DNA from: Hysterangium stoloniferum
Taxonomy: Eukaryota; Basidiomycota; Agaricomycetes; Hysterangiales; Hysterangiaceae
DNA: 64,000 nt
Direction: 5' to 3'
Assembly (NCBI GenBank): GCA_015178975.1
Contig: WHVD01000219.1
Span: 49,113-113,112, forward strand
The notes beneath the pieces were generated by a model. That model saw only the letters and a program-made list of their open reading frames with translations, was not told where the DNA came from and did not search any database. Within the stretch, counting starts at the first letter, position 1. The number at the start of each line of letters is the position of its first letter. The translations under genes and the position numbers were made by a program. Of this stretch, positions 1 through 12,186 are shown piece after piece.

Positions 1-978
1 TCTTCGTTTGTTCCGCATTTGGTAATTTGTCCGTTGACAAGTATTCACTCGTTTGTTGTTGTATTCCCGTCTCGGAATACTGTCTTCCTAATATGTCTTA
101 TTGTATTTCCGTTTTAAGAACACTTCTGTTTCCGTCTTATTATGGTCTCAGTTTGTAGTACAATAACGAGTAGACTTATATTAGTTTCCGCGAATTTGTA
201 CTTTACTTTAGATCTGATATCGACTTAGTTTCTTATTCCTCCTCCCGTCTTTCTGTACGCTCGATATTCGGAACTCTTCGGAACTCTGAATATCCATATC
301 TTCCGTCGTTAGTTCACTTCCGAAATTAAGGACATTGAGTGTTTGCGTAGAGGCGCAGCACATAAGCTGAAGCCGACGTCCTGACCCTATCCACGAGTTT
401 CCGACTTCCCGGTGACTTCCCGATAGTTCCGGAATAAGTTCCCGACACGGCACTTAACATTACCGTATGCTGCATCTGCCTGTATCCTGTTCTTGTTCTG
501 GACAATACACCGTGGTCCTGTCTGTCAGGAGACTCCCTGTCACAAGCCCTAGGAAGCACCATTTTCTCATCTCATTGAAGTCCCTGAGTCCACAGTCCAA
601 CCCCTGCCTTTGTCACACTCCCTCTCCTTGTGGATATTAACCACTCTGGCTAATATGTAGAGTAGAGGACTAACTTCAGAAGTTCATAGGAGTAATATTC
701 CATTGTGGGAAGAACCTCTGTTCTGTAATAGGTAAAGTTATTTTTAGACTACTGGGTGCCTATGGGTCACACCTGGCAGGGGGAATTCCTTAGACTGTTT
801 CTCTTCAGATTCCCTCCTGCTAGGTGAGTTAGGTAGTTGTCTGTATGTATGTATTAGTTCTAATATATCTTCGGATTCCCTCCTGCTAGCCTAGTGTGAG
901 TACCGCAGGCTGCAGGGGTTGCCCTTACACTGTCAACTCGTGTGACCGCCAGTGATCCCAATTGACGACGGGATTACA
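1..978 (+). repeat. LTR (Ty3-like, left end outside window), interrupted by a second LTR
   Basis: This AT-rich, non-coding segment carries near 351-376 a block containing GCAGCACATAAGCTGAAGCC, which is also found near the 3' ends of the LTRs at 6288 and 45435 and, on the minus strand, at 56750-56775. Its right edge ends in GGATTACA at 971-978. The stretches 452-522 and 930-978 match, in inverse orientation, parts of the 216-bp solo LTR at 30406-30621. The gap between them is filled by another LTR (523-929). The left boundary is outside the window. Confidence 0.6.
523..929 (+). mobile_element. 407-bp solo LTR inserted in an older LTR
   Basis: The segment begins TGTCAGGAG and ends CCCTTACA (TG...CA) and is bracketed by the 5-bp direct repeat CTGTC at 518-522 and 930-934. 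The related copy at 30406-30621 has the uninterrupted site with a single CTGTC (read on the minus strand), so both the insertion and its target duplication can be read directly. It contains two copies of a GATTCCCTCCTGCTAG block near 808 and 871. No coding sequence is visible. It is probably the recombination remnant of a full LTR element; strand is arbitrary. Confidence 0.75.
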
Positions 979-1217
979 CATAGGGTAGTTAAGGTGACTA
1001 AAATGAGAATGGAATTGACCTTATGGTACAATTCCAAAGAACAAATTCAACAAAGTGAAGAATTAGAAGAGATCTTGTTGTGAGAATGATGAGGTGTGAG
1101 TAGTTATTGATAGTAATTTGAGCTTTGACTATATAGTATGAAGTTAGAATGCTATAGCAAGTTCTAGTTGAAAAGCATTCAAGATGGCTGAGATGATACA
1201 ATCATGCCTTGCAGGAC
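979..1217 (-). repeat. Degenerate LTR of the Ty3/gypsy copy that follows
   Basis: Read on the minus strand, this part and the sequence up to about 1330 resemble the LTR and its flank at 56699-57330. The shared pieces include a GGACAC...GGGTGTC pair and GTGTCTGAG. It is poor in CpG and cut at 978 by the LTR to its left. Confidence 0.5.
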
Positions 1218-1489
1218 ACTTCAAAGGGTGTCTAGGCAAGTTGTGATTACAGGGTAAAAGTGTCTGAGTTTTTAGTTATGCCCACTAGTGTACATAAGTG
1301 TGACCATATGTAAGTGGTCATGAAGTCTATGTACCCACAGGTGTACATAGATCTTTGAATTAATATAAATGCAAATAATTGAAGAATTAGATAGTTTTTA
1401 AAAAATAGTAAAAATAAGAAAAAGATGTGGGGAACATAATGTGGTAAGGTGGTTACATTCCCATGAGGAGGGTACCTTTCATGGCATTT

Positions 1490-4400
1490 GTTTGATGATG
1501 GCATTTGTATTCTCAGTCTGGCCATCTGTTTGTAGGTGATGAGAAGATGATACTGCAAGTGCACTTCCATATACCTTGCAAACTTCCCTCCAAACCCTAC
1601 AGGTCCACCTCTTGTCTCAGTTGCAAATTATTCTTGAAGGTAGTCCAAAGAGGGCAGCTACTTTGTTCATGAAGATCCACATGAACCCTTCCACTGAAAA
1701 TTCCAATAATGTAGACTTGAAAATGATGAAGTGTGTTAGTTTGTTTACCATGACAAACATCACAGAGTAGGAGTTCTCTCCAGAAGGGTCAATCTGGTTA
1801 TTAAGTCCATTGAGATAACTTCAAACAGCCTGAGAGGCACATCTATGGGTCAAAGTGCTCCTTGCTGTGCAGTGTGGTCTACTTTAGTTTTCTGGCATAC
1901 ATTTCAACTGCAAGTATATGGCATGTAGTCCTGTAGCATTCAAGGCCAGAAGAAATGGTCTTTCATCAGCTGGAAGAGTTGCTGTCCCACCACATGAGCT
2001 CCTTCAAAGGGGTTATCATATATTAACTTCAGGATAGTAGTTATCATATTGTTAGAAATGCAGATTTGACTTTTCCAGTCCAAATATCTGAAGTATAACA
2101 ATTTGCTTTTGCTGATGAAGTAGTAGCGTTCATCAAGGTGAAATTTGACTCATCCATTTTGTCATCTCTGGGAAGATTGTAAGAATCCCATTTGGTTTGA
2201 GGGATGTCTTTTCTCATTCCAATAGGTTCCACCAGCTTGGATTGGGTGATGAAAACTGCCCTCTTGGCTGGTTTATTTTCCCATGGTTTCTCCTTAGCAT
2301 CCTTATTAAGGGAGTCTGACACTATTGATGGTAGGTCATCCCTTATGGGTTCACTGAGTCAGGTATTTGGGGGAGTCTGGATAGTGGGTCAACATTACTG
2401 TGGACTCATCCTGTGCAGTGTAATATTTCTAGACCAGGATATGCAGCATATCCTGCCCCCAGTTGACAATTAGTATTCTCATACATATGGCCTGGCCCAT
2501 TGCAAAGCCACATGATCTGTGATGAGGAGTGTGTGCTTGCCCTCTAAAAATGGTTGAAAATGAACCAGTCCTTCCTTGGCTGCTAATGCTTCTCATTCCG
2601 TGGCAGAGTAGTTGCATTCCACCTTCTTAGGTGTGCAGCTCCAGTAGGTGATGACATGCTCAACAGTGACACTGGTATTGTCAAAATCACAGGCCCAAAA
2701 GTCAGTTCAAGTGATCTCAGGTTCCTTGGTTTTATAGTAGTTGATGATTTCTCAAAGGCAGATTTCACTTGGGTATAAATTTTCATATCCTTTAAATCCT
2801 GCAGAGCCATCTTCTGGACTTGCTGGAGGCAGCATCCTAGGGTGAAGTTGGAAGTCTCTGTGTACAGATGATACATAGGTCATTCCACTGATAGGGTGTC
2901 CTAATACTGGAGCAGAGCTTAATGCAACTTTAGTATCATCAAAGGCTCTGGAATTTTCAGAGCTCCAAGTCCAACAGGTCCCTTTCTTTAACAGAGTGAA
3001 TAATGGAGAGACTATCCATGAATAGAATGGTATGTAAGCTGAGAAATATAAGACCATTCTGAGAAAGCACTGAAGTTCCACTATTTTAGTGGGTGGGGCC
3101 AGTTCTAATATAGCAAAAAATTTCTCCTAATAGGTCAAGAAACCAAGTCAGGATACTTTGTGTCCAAGCAGAAGGATAGAGTTGTACCCAACATAGCATT
3201 TCCTTGGGGAGAGTGTTATACTGGCTGGCTTGTAGTACTTGATCTAAATGATCCAAATGATCATCCCAGGTCTTAGGAAAATCACAATATCATTTATGTA
3301 AACCAAACAAAAAATCCATAGATAAGGCATGAGTACAGCTTGCATAACTCATTGAAGAATTGAGGGTCTGTTCCTTAATCCAAATGGCATCCATTTAAAC
3401 TGCCACAATCCTCTATGGGATCTGAAGGTAGTTTTCAGTTTGTCTTCTTCCAGCATCTCGAGCTGGGTGAATCCTGCATTATTTCTGATTGGTGTGGTAA
3501 TGGAAACTCATTGGGAATGGTGAGATTGTTTACATTTCAATAATCTATGACTATGTGGCTTTGTGTTGTGATAGACAATGAAGGCTGGTGCTCCCCATGG
3601 GCTCTTAGATGGTTTGCTGACCCCTTGTTGGAACCAAGTGTCCATCTGTTCATTGATGACCTTTCTGTCAGCTGGGGAGGTCTGAAACAAGGCATTGAGA
3701 CTGGTTGCACATCACTCTTCAAGGGATGCTAGTTTTAACATTGACTTGTTCTAATTGTCTGTCAACCTCGAAAGCCTGGACATTCTTAGTCAATATAGAG
3801 CTAAGGTGGGGCAAAATGTCAGCAGGGATATTGGGTCCTAAATTAACCGGTTTATGTAGATCCTCAGAACAAAGCTTCTCAGTAGTGGTGACTTCCAAAG
3901 TCTTAGGGCCTTGTGAAGGATGGGCTGCAAACAGTGCATTACTCCAGGAACTGAGTATTGCTTCAATTCCTTATTTTTTCCATATTTTATATTATTTTAA
4001 TTTATTTCAAATGCAAGATATATCTCGCATTTAGTAGTGTGAAGGTCCATGTATGCTTGTGGGCACACAAGCACCCACAAGCCCACAACAGTGACATTTG
4101 TAATTGTAGTAGTCACAATCTTTAGACACTTTTAACCCCAACAACCACCACCTGCATCATGCAAGTATTGGTTTGGGGTTCTGTCTCAACAACATCAACA
4201 TTACCACATTTATATTTCGACAGTAAGCAAAGCCTTGCACTGTAACAATTGAAGCTTGCCTGCTACTACTCAACTCAACTCCATGGATAAACTTAGCCTA
4301 ATGGGATGCATCCCTCAAGCCATTTGCTCCTTTATCATAGTAGCGATGTTACTCTCATTCTCTCTCCCTACCACTAAGTAATCTTTAATCACACCTTGAG

Positions 4401-5200
4401 TTCAATTCTCACTCTTAAGTACTTTGTCTCTTTGATCGCACCTAGAGGTTGATCTTCACTTATAAGTATGTACTTTGTCTCATTGATTGCACCCTGAAGG
4501 TTGATCCCACTTCTATCATTAAGCAGTTGGTTATTATATTATTTCCTTACTGCTATCCTAATATGTAGTGCCATCTTCATTTTGCAGAATAATCCCTTCA
4601 ACTATCCATTCATCACCCATGAGGTCTCTGACATAAATGGGTATCAATCTTGCTGATTCTGGTTTGATCATGCAGTCCTCTAGTGCTCATGTGACTCTTT
4701 CAGTCCACACTCCCTTATCTGGCTTAGAAGTCAGTTCAGGCCATTCATCAAGTTCATTCCTCAAAAGGGGCTTTACTAATCAAGATGGTTAAAGGTTGGG
4801 ATTCCTTCAAGAAACTAGCTAGGATAGACCCTGCTCTCCCGCAGAGGATCAACCTGAATCCTAATGGTTGATCTCTCAGCATCCTGATTTCATAGTTAAT
4901 GTGGAAATCTTCCCCTAGGAGAATTGGTATGGTCATTCCTCTGACAACATAATACATTTCAGCTGTAAATCTGAGCAGTATTCCATTCTCATCCTCAAGG
5001 TAGACAGAGATGTTGATGTATCCCAAAACTTTAGTGTTACCAGTGAGCTGATAGGGCACAATTTAAGACCTTGTTTCAGTTTGGGTTGATTCTCTAATCC
5101 TTTATAAAAGTCTTCTGAAATTATGGAGAAGTCAGCTCCAGCATCCAATCTGATCTTAATCAATTCAGAGGGGTCTGAGTTACTTATACATCCATGCAGT
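1490..5200 (-). pseudogene. Degenerate Ty3/gypsy pol copy (protease, RT, RNase H, part of integrase)
   Basis: This is a decayed relative of the chromovirus pol at 60129-63979. On the minus strand, 5163-4754 carries a retropepsin-like motif (LDAGADFSII). 3690-3300 matches the start of the reverse transcriptase (DRKVINEQMDTWFQQG), 3081-2580 the RT connection and RNase H, 2322-2044 the spacer, and 1990-1500 the integrase core. Stops and frameshifts interrupt every domain. The integrase C-terminus and chromodomain are missing: integrase sequence runs directly into the LTR side near 1490. A segment of about 600 bp near 3960-4560 has no match in the other copy. Many positions that are CpG in the other copy are TG or CA here. 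Confidence 0.8.
3960..4560. other. Unmatched segment inside the degenerate pol
   Basis: Flanking sequence aligns with the intact-order pol copy, but this AT-rich stretch does not. It holds an inverted pair of ATAYATCTYGCAT-like words near 4010-4030 and repeated TACTTTGTCTC words at 4421 and 4470. I see no coding potential. It may be an old insertion. Confidence 0.35.
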
Positions 5201-5215
5201 GCTGTGTTGTATCCA

Positions 5216-5663
5216 GTCTATTTTCACAAACTTTCCCTTAATTTTCCAGAATCTATTTTCTATTTTATTGATTTTATTTTATTTTATTTATTATTTAAAG
5301 AATTGGGCTATTTCCTTTTAACTTTGTATACTCAAGGCTTTGAAGATGTCACATTACATATTCAAAGCCTAGAGCAGTTGAAATCTATTAATAATAAGCT
5401 GGTTTATCTATTTTGAGTGGCCAAGTTATTTATTATTTATATTTTAGCATATACATATATTCTTCATAATATATCAATCTGTCTACTGGGGCTCTGCTAA
5501 TTTACTTTAAAGACTGGGTTTTAATGTTTAAAATTGGGAATTAGCCCCTTTTTTAAGAGCATATACATATTATTTAAAATGCTATTTTGAGTATTCCCAT
5601 TCAAAATATAGCTATGTTTTAGTTTGAAGCCAAAATGTATATTTGTGGCAATTGTCCACTTTT
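5216..5663. other. AT-rich spacer between pol copy and LTR nest
   Basis: Long T-rich runs and no convincing reading frame. I see nothing else here. The 5' part of the neighbouring retroelement (gag and its other LTR) is absent. Confidence 0.4.
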
Positions 5664-6287
5664 TGTGACACCCCTCACAGCAGTGCTGTTAGGATCCCAC
5701 CGTTTTGGACCCCTGCAACCTGTTTTAGGCTCAAAACCCTCTGTCAACTAACTATCGGTACCCTCACCCATGGTACCACTACCCATGGCACCCCCAACAT
5801 TTGCTTCATTATAGTAGTTTACCCTCTAGCCTTCCATTCCATCTCCATCCCATTCACTCCACTATCACCATCTCCCTTTACACATCTCACTTACCACCTT
5901 AGACCCCTTTAGTATTGTTTGGTATTTTACATTTAGTCTCCCCACCTTGTCATCAACTTCTTATGATCTGTTTCACCCTTTGCTTCCTTGATCAGCTCTC
6001 CAGTCATCTATCTTGTTGTAGTATAAAATCTTCTTCATGTATGCTACAGTTCTTTAGTTCAAAAATCAACTTAGATTACCCCTACTAGTTCTCAGTCTCA
6101 TTTCTCCCTTCTCAATACTCTTGAAGATGTTCTTCAACACTCTTACAATATGACTCTTAGTATTTCAGCCCACCAGTCAATTGAGCTAAGTGTTGAACTC
6201 CATCTCTATCATACTATCTGCTCTGTTTGAAATACCAGAGCACCCTAACAATTCACATGAGGGTACAACACATAAGTTGAAGCCAAG
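5664..6287 (+). repeat. Outer LTR-like segment, 5' portion
   Basis: It starts TGTGACACCCCTCACAGC, the TGTGACACCC-type start common in Ty3/gypsy LTRs, and ends at 6287 with AACACATAAGTTGAAGCCAAG, a diverged form of the 3' block shared by the LTRs in this window. A second LTR begins at the next base. This is therefore probably one LTR abutted or interrupted by another. No coding sequence is visible. Confidence 0.45.
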
Positions 6288-6998
6288 TGTTATGACCATG
6301 TCGCAACCCAAAGATATCTGATGACACTATCACCTCAAGTTATTGTCACATCATATTGGCCACCATTGGTAAACCTGACACTGATGTACACCCTCATGGT
6401 GATCAAACCCCACTACAGCCCCTGTCAAATTATACTTGTACTATCTGGTTATACTCTGATATGTCCCTTTATCCTTTGATGATCTGTTTATTCTATGTCT
6501 CACCTATGCCCATATATACTGTGAACTGTTCCCTTTTTCATAGTTATCACCCTCAGTTATTCACAGCCTCCAACTTTATTGTAACCTTCCTGTTCTTGGT
6601 CAAGTTTATTTGTCATTGGTATTTCCACTCTTCCCTTAGTTAGTAGTTTTCTAGACACTGATAACTCGTATATAAACCTGCTGTAATGTAGGTACTAGGC
6701 AATGAGAATATCGACTTAGATACACCTCTAGTTTCTGACTCTGCTATCCATTCACAACCCCTGCATTCTGATGCCATCCGATTTCATGACCTCTGTATTC
6801 CAATACCATCTGATTTTCACCACTTAACCTACATTTACAACCTTGACCTCAACTCCGATATTCATCACTTCAGTTTCTGACTGTTCACATACAGCTTGGT
6901 TTCTGATCACTGAGTATTACCTTATATGTTTGAAATTTAAGGATGTTTGACAGTACTTTTGTAAGGGTGCAGCACATAAGCTGAAGCCAAGTCCTTCC
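6288..6998 (+). mobile_element. LTR of the TGTTATGACC family, 3' end lost
   Basis: It starts TGTTATGACCATGTCGC and is similar along its length to the solo LTR at 45435-46175, including the TACTATCTGGTTA and TAGTCAAG-type blocks. It reaches the shared block GCAGCACATAAGCTGAAGCC near 6966-6985. After about 6998 the two sequences no longer match, so the last roughly 50 bp of the LTR are missing. Its abutment to a second copy of the same 3' block at 6287 suggests recombination between LTRs. Confidence 0.65.
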
Positions 6999-7449
6999 AT
7001 TTGGTTTGGAAAGGTGGTATCCTTTCTCTTAGATAGCTGTCTCTTTTTCTTCTTTTTATAGCTTGCTCTTTAATTAGGTTGGGAGTACCTAGCTGATAGA
7101 TCAAGACTATTAAGTCAGAACTACACCTGCAAGATTCTAGTTTGTAAATCTAATGTAAATTTGTTTACTAAATATCTCTGTAGCCTTGTACCTCTTTCAC
7201 TTATACAGTGTGAGTGCTTAAACTCTACATACAAACAGATCATAATCAAGGTCACCCTGGAAGGTGTCATCAGGTATCATTAAAGCTATTGCCATAGACA
7301 AGTCACTGTGAAGTCAGAAGTCTCTCCACTTTGATGACGAGAACATCATCGAACAGTCACAATCACACAATACATAGTGAGGGAGCCATTTCGACTGTAA
7401 CTGGGTCGCAGAATGTTACCGTAAGAATAATCCTGGGAAAAATGATTGA
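6999..7449. other. Spacer without recognised features
   Basis: T-rich up to about 7060, then ordinary sequence. I see no gene, RNA or repeat that I can support. Confidence 0.3.
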
Positions 7450-8160
7450 CGAGTATGTTACTAAATTTTATATCCTGGCAATAGATCGCATGAGCCAAAG
7501 GCATACATAAAAGAAGCCACATACTTGCTTGCCCGGTGCACTATCAGGTTTTGATGCAAAAAGAGGACCGCCTGGCCGTGAGTAGGGGTTAATTCCAAAC
7601 ACGTGTATGTATAAAAATTACCTTGAGAAGACAATGGATGACGATAAAACCTCGCCAACGGTAGAGAACCACGGCAAAGCTGGATTTAATCCCATCTGAG
7701 TGTGCCAGCACACCAGCATCCGTATGTCTTGGCACATCTACAGACTAACCTAGGCACTACAGCAAACCAGTTGCCATATAAGGAATAAATTCGAGGATTG
7801 GCATAAGGCCTTTTTCGTGGACGTCCATCCCGCATCCCTGTAAAAATCTCATGATCCGATATTCCTCGGATTAAATTTAATTGCCACATGACGACCTTGC
7901 GCATCTTGAGCATATCCAGCTTGTTTCTGGATAACAATGTGGTCATGAGATAGTAATGCAAGCTACTATGCGTACCCAAAACGGAGCGGCAAGTTGAGGT
8001 CCGTAAACTAGTGCGCCTCTGGCATAGGAATAAGGTACTTCCGCACTTTCCATAGTCTAGTCGGGGAAGTGCAACCAAGGGTACCTTCTTCCAACAATTG
8101 CTGATACAAATGATCTCCTTTTTATCCATAAATCATCCACGCTGGGTCTCCCAGAGTTCA
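7450..8160 (-). pseudogene. Decayed protein-kinase-like gene
   Basis: Read on the minus strand with frame changes, pieces of a eukaryotic protein-kinase fold appear in order. They are an AIKFNPRN segment like the beta-3 strand near 7870, LMPILEF followed by NWFAVVPR near 7800-7740 (the hinge region of fungal kinases), a STVGEVL segment near 7655, and FLHQNLIVHRASK near 7550-7510 in place of the catalytic loop. The usual HRD reads HRA here. Stops and frameshifts lie between these pieces, and no activation segment follows. It is most likely a pseudogene; an inactive kinase with unusual splicing is less likely. Confidence 0.5.
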
Positions 8161-8299
8161 GTACGGTCTTTTATGTCAATTTCTTCGGTAGCCTTGGTAT
8201 ATCGATCAAATCCAGTGAACGGAACGAATCGGCTAAGTAAGAAAATGATCTACAGTTTTTTATTTCATGTACGTTGCTCAATAAAGGGTTACCTTAGAC

Positions 8300-9101
8300 G
8301 GTAAGGATGTTAGTTGTAAGTTTGGAACTAGTTTTCCCACACCTCGAAAAACGCGGAGATAGACATTGTAAGCAGGATTGAAATTTAAAACCACCTTGTC
8401 CTTTATCTGAAATTCTATTATATCGATATTAATATCTCAGATTTACATTTAGATCCAGCCAATGATTTTAAATGATCTAAGTAATCACTTTTTCAAATAT
8501 ATAACCACAAACTAGTACACCCAAGAAAATTATTTCCAACTGCTGTACTACTTATATAAGTGATTATTGCAATTTTCAAATACATAATTGTCTGGCTGAA
8601 CCGACAAATATAGTCAGAACTACTTATATAGGTTTCCCGTGCATATATCATGATGACCTTGTTCCGAAGCACACCGGTCATACCCTATATATACCTAAGC
8701 TTGTGATATGTTTTAAAATTCAAAATAATTATCCGCATTTTACACAAGTTCCGCCTAAACACACCTTATACCGTGCATGAAATTGGAGAGTTGTCTGTCA
8801 TGTCATAATATTACACATTGGTCGAGATAAAACCAGAAGAAATGACAGTGTACGATCTAGGTATCATTCGATGGATCAATGCATGAGGGGAATAAGTAAC
8901 GAATGTGGACGCAAAAGCCATAATTATATAACGAATGGAGTGATAAAACTGGAATGTGTGACGCTGAGAGAAAGAGATATGTGCAAATCACAGTCCCAAA
9001 GAAGGAAGTAAAAAAAAAAGGGGGACAAGCATAGAACTTGACAGCATTCTCAAGGCGGCGAATCGGAAGAAAAATACAGTAATGGGGAGATAGCATTAGC
9101 G
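8300..9101. other. AT-rich intergenic region
   Basis: No coding region is supported. It lies downstream of the TBC gene (minus strand) and probably includes its 3' UTR near 9100. A run of nine A followed by five G lies near 9010-9023. Confidence 0.4.
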
Positions 9102-11408
9102 TTATAATAACGCATCCTTATCTCTTCTAGTTCTTACTAGCTCTCTCCATTCTGCTCGCCACCTACGCATGTCTTCTCGAAGCTTCTTGTCGCCCAAAGC
9201 GCGCTCTATCCATTTCATAAGGACGTCTTCTGATTCTGGAACAAAAAAGGACGATAGTAGTGAAAGAATGGTTTCAAAATTTGCAGCGGCAGCCCCTAGC
9301 TCATCTGAATAAAAAAATAAATGAGCGTTTGTGTATAAACATACGAGAAATTAGAGGCGTGGAGGGACGGGTGGTGGATGGGAAATTCCTCACTTCTGAA
9401 TGTCCAAAGCACTGCAGTCGCAACAATCACGATCAAGTCTCTCCCTTCTAAGAAATAGGCATCCCACAAACGGAGCTGTGTTTGAAATGGCACAGAATTC
9501 GCAAATAATTGAATGTACCACTTGGTCGTATACGACGTAGAGGAAATCATGTGACGTTTCTGTTAAGATATATTTCATCAGAGAATATTCATGGGTGAAA
9601 TTGGCCTTAGACGCTCACAAGTGCCCCATAGACGTCCGGCAGCATTCTCTCCATCACCCGTTCCTGCACATATATAGACTCCAGAAGGCCAGGAAACCCC
9701 GGGCTGAATATCTGATGCATCTGATATGCTCCATGCAAGTGCACAAGAATAGCATAAGCCTTCTCCGGTTCGAAGTAGCACAACAATGTTGCTGTAATGG
9801 AACCCATGCCTTGGACATACCCGCAATCGGGACAGAGAAGTGAAAAGGCATGAAGCACATGGAACAAAGATCGCTGTCCCTGGCCGTAGCGAGTTCTAAA
9901 CATGATGTGGCCGGAGATTGTTCGGGGTACGTCGAGGTCGATTTGGATATCGAAAGGTGAAGCTTTATCAAGAGTGTCCTAGGTAGACGTCAGAAAGGAT
10001 GCCACACATATGGCAACATGGAACACAGCTTCCACCACGCACCCGATACCGCCTCCCTAATTCCTCCATCGACCCCTTGCCCGCAGAGGCGAACTTCTCT
10101 GTCATCAGCGCCCAAGCAGCAGATCGCCAGGCGTCTGGGACGCCTTTATATACCCTTTCCCGGAATTTTTTTTCTTTCCTTGATACAATACGCCACTGAA
10201 CGATGCCACCGCTACCGTTGCGTGATTGTGATTCTAGCATGCGTCCCCATTTCGCAATCCGGGTAGGTTCCTTCGGGGAATACGATATTGGGGGAACAGA
10301 TGGAAGACCTGGCGGTGAAGGAGATTTTGAAGACGACGCAGCAGAAGCAACAGGTGCAAGGGGTTTAAGGAGGGACGAAGAAGGCAGAAGTAACATGCGG
10401 TCGTTAGCGGAGGAAGGCGCAATGAAAAAACCATATCTAGGGCGGGTTTACGTCACACTCGAAAGATTAAATGCGCCCAACGCACCGATCAACAGTAGAC
10501 AATATTTCAAGCTCTTGTGCTGTGATTTCCGTCGACCGGTCATGTGCTTGCACAGTCAAATATTCTGTCCCGCCTTGCTTCGCGCGTGTTAGCTCCACGC
10601 CTTCTTCAAATCCGTCACCGGGGACACCGTCTACGTCGAGTTGAGCATAAGTTGAACGGACATGGAAGGAGTCTGCGTCTTCTCCTTCAGAGCGGCGTGA
10701 GTGTAGGGATGCCTTAGAGCTCGAATTTGATGGACCAGCAATTGGTAATAACAATGGTGATGGAATAGCAGGTAACGAGGGCCTATCTCGGTCGACAAGA
10801 GAACCCCGTGAGGAATGATGCGAAGATATGCGTGGTGAGGGCTTGGAGTCAGCTGCTAAGGACTTGTGGGACGTAGCATGTAAAAGGGGTTTTGGTGGTA
10901 CTGGTGGAGGCAAGTCCTCCCGCTCCGTTGGGGGCATAGAGTTTCTATGATAAGGCAGAGAAGTTGACTCTTCCGAGGTCCGGTAGGAAATGGTGGCAAT
11001 TGAGTGTCGATACTCTACGATCTCTGGGACGACTGCCTGAAAAGACGAGGGAGGTCTGCTATGACCGTTCACCTTCCCATTGCGGCTGCCATTCACTGCA
11101 ACTGCAGTGGACAACGACGGGGTGGGCTTGACTGCACTGTTGTGTGACGACCCGGCCCACGACTGTGAGCCTGTAGAAGAGCCGGCATCTATAGCGACTG
11201 AGTTCACGTCATTTAGGGCAATGACCTTTGTGCTCCCTGTGAAGTTTTCGCGTGCATCACTATACATCGAAAATATAGTAACCGCTGTGTCTTCGCTGGA
11301 GCTACGAAAGCTGCCGATGCTGGAGTTCTGTGTATGGGTGCTACCAGATGTAGGCCTATTGGTGGAAAGAGGTGTAGCTGGGATGACAAGGAGTTGCGGT
11401 GTGGCCAT
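9102..11408 (-). CDS. TBC-domain Rab GTPase-activating protein
   Basis: A GAP that stimulates GTP hydrolysis by Rab GTPases in membrane traffic. The ATG is at 11408. Exon 1 (to about 10486) encodes a roughly 300-residue Ser/Pro-rich leader with a PPPVPPKP motif. After an intron the protein resumes YGFFIAPSS (10434). The TBC domain starts in this exon (VYKGVPDAWRSAAW) and continues after the intron at about 9979-10041. The arginine-finger motif IDLDVPRT (IxxDxxR) and the glutamine finger GYVQGM (YxQ) are both present, so the GAP is expected to be active. The next exon has WYIQLFANSVPFQTQLRLWD near 9510. The last exon (ending TTATTATAA at 9102) encodes a helical tail. At least four introns are inferred and no disabling change was seen. 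The target Rab cannot be told from sequence. Confidence 0.85.
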
Positions 11409-12186
11409 CAACAGCGACGATGAAAGGTAATGGGTATGAAAGATGGAGTCAAAGTCGTGGTCAAGAGGAGGAAAGAAGAGCCAAGGGACAGACGACCAGC
11501 AGTCTGCGAGGAAGATGATGCACTGCGCTTTGGGAATCCGATCCGACACCCAGGCCGTATCCGAAAGCGCCCTGGCGGAGTTACCTTGCACATTTTTACC
11601 TTTAATATGTAGTACTTGATACTTCATTAATTATTTTGGTCTATTCCGATTTATTAAACCCATTTTTCTTGAGATGGTTCTTTAATTGTACTGTCAATCA
11701 AGTCAATTCGCTGTCAGCGCTAGGTCGTATCCAAGCGTGAAGATCAAGGCTTTTATTTCAGGAGATAATATTTCAATGGTAAGGGGCAACAGGTACGTAC
11801 TCTATCAACAGTTGGAGAAGTCTCAACCTTCTACGCGACTTTGATTCTCTCTGATTTCAATTGATTTGTCTTACAGAGGTACAACTAAGTGACTACACGA
11901 TTACATGCAGAGATGGGATTGCATCACAGTGCGCTTCGCGCTGTGATCAAATGCCACCGGAGATGCACCACAACAAGCAATCGAACAAATAGCTATTTAT
12001 GCTGCAAGACAATTCACCATACCATGATATGCAGTGCCCACCATCAGGAAAACAAGAAATCGAACAAATACATTTAGGTTGTGAGACAATTCACCCTGTA
12101 AGGCTGCACCATGACGTCTGGCATATGCAGTGCCCATCGTTAGGAAAACTCCGAAATGTACCAATGGCAAGTGTTGAAAACCAGGG
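11409..12186. other. Intergenic region with an imperfect duplication
   Basis: This is the upstream region of the TBC gene and the downstream side of the oxidase gene. An imperfect tandem duplication lies at about 11980-12055 and 12062-12150: both halves contain CGAACAAATA, GACAATTCACC, then ATGCAGTGCCCA and AGGAAAAC. No gene is visible. Confidence 0.5.

Noticed and set aside
10203-10592. A 129-codon plus-strand frame
   Set aside because: It is antisense to the TBC gene, whose splice sites and domain motifs are convincing.
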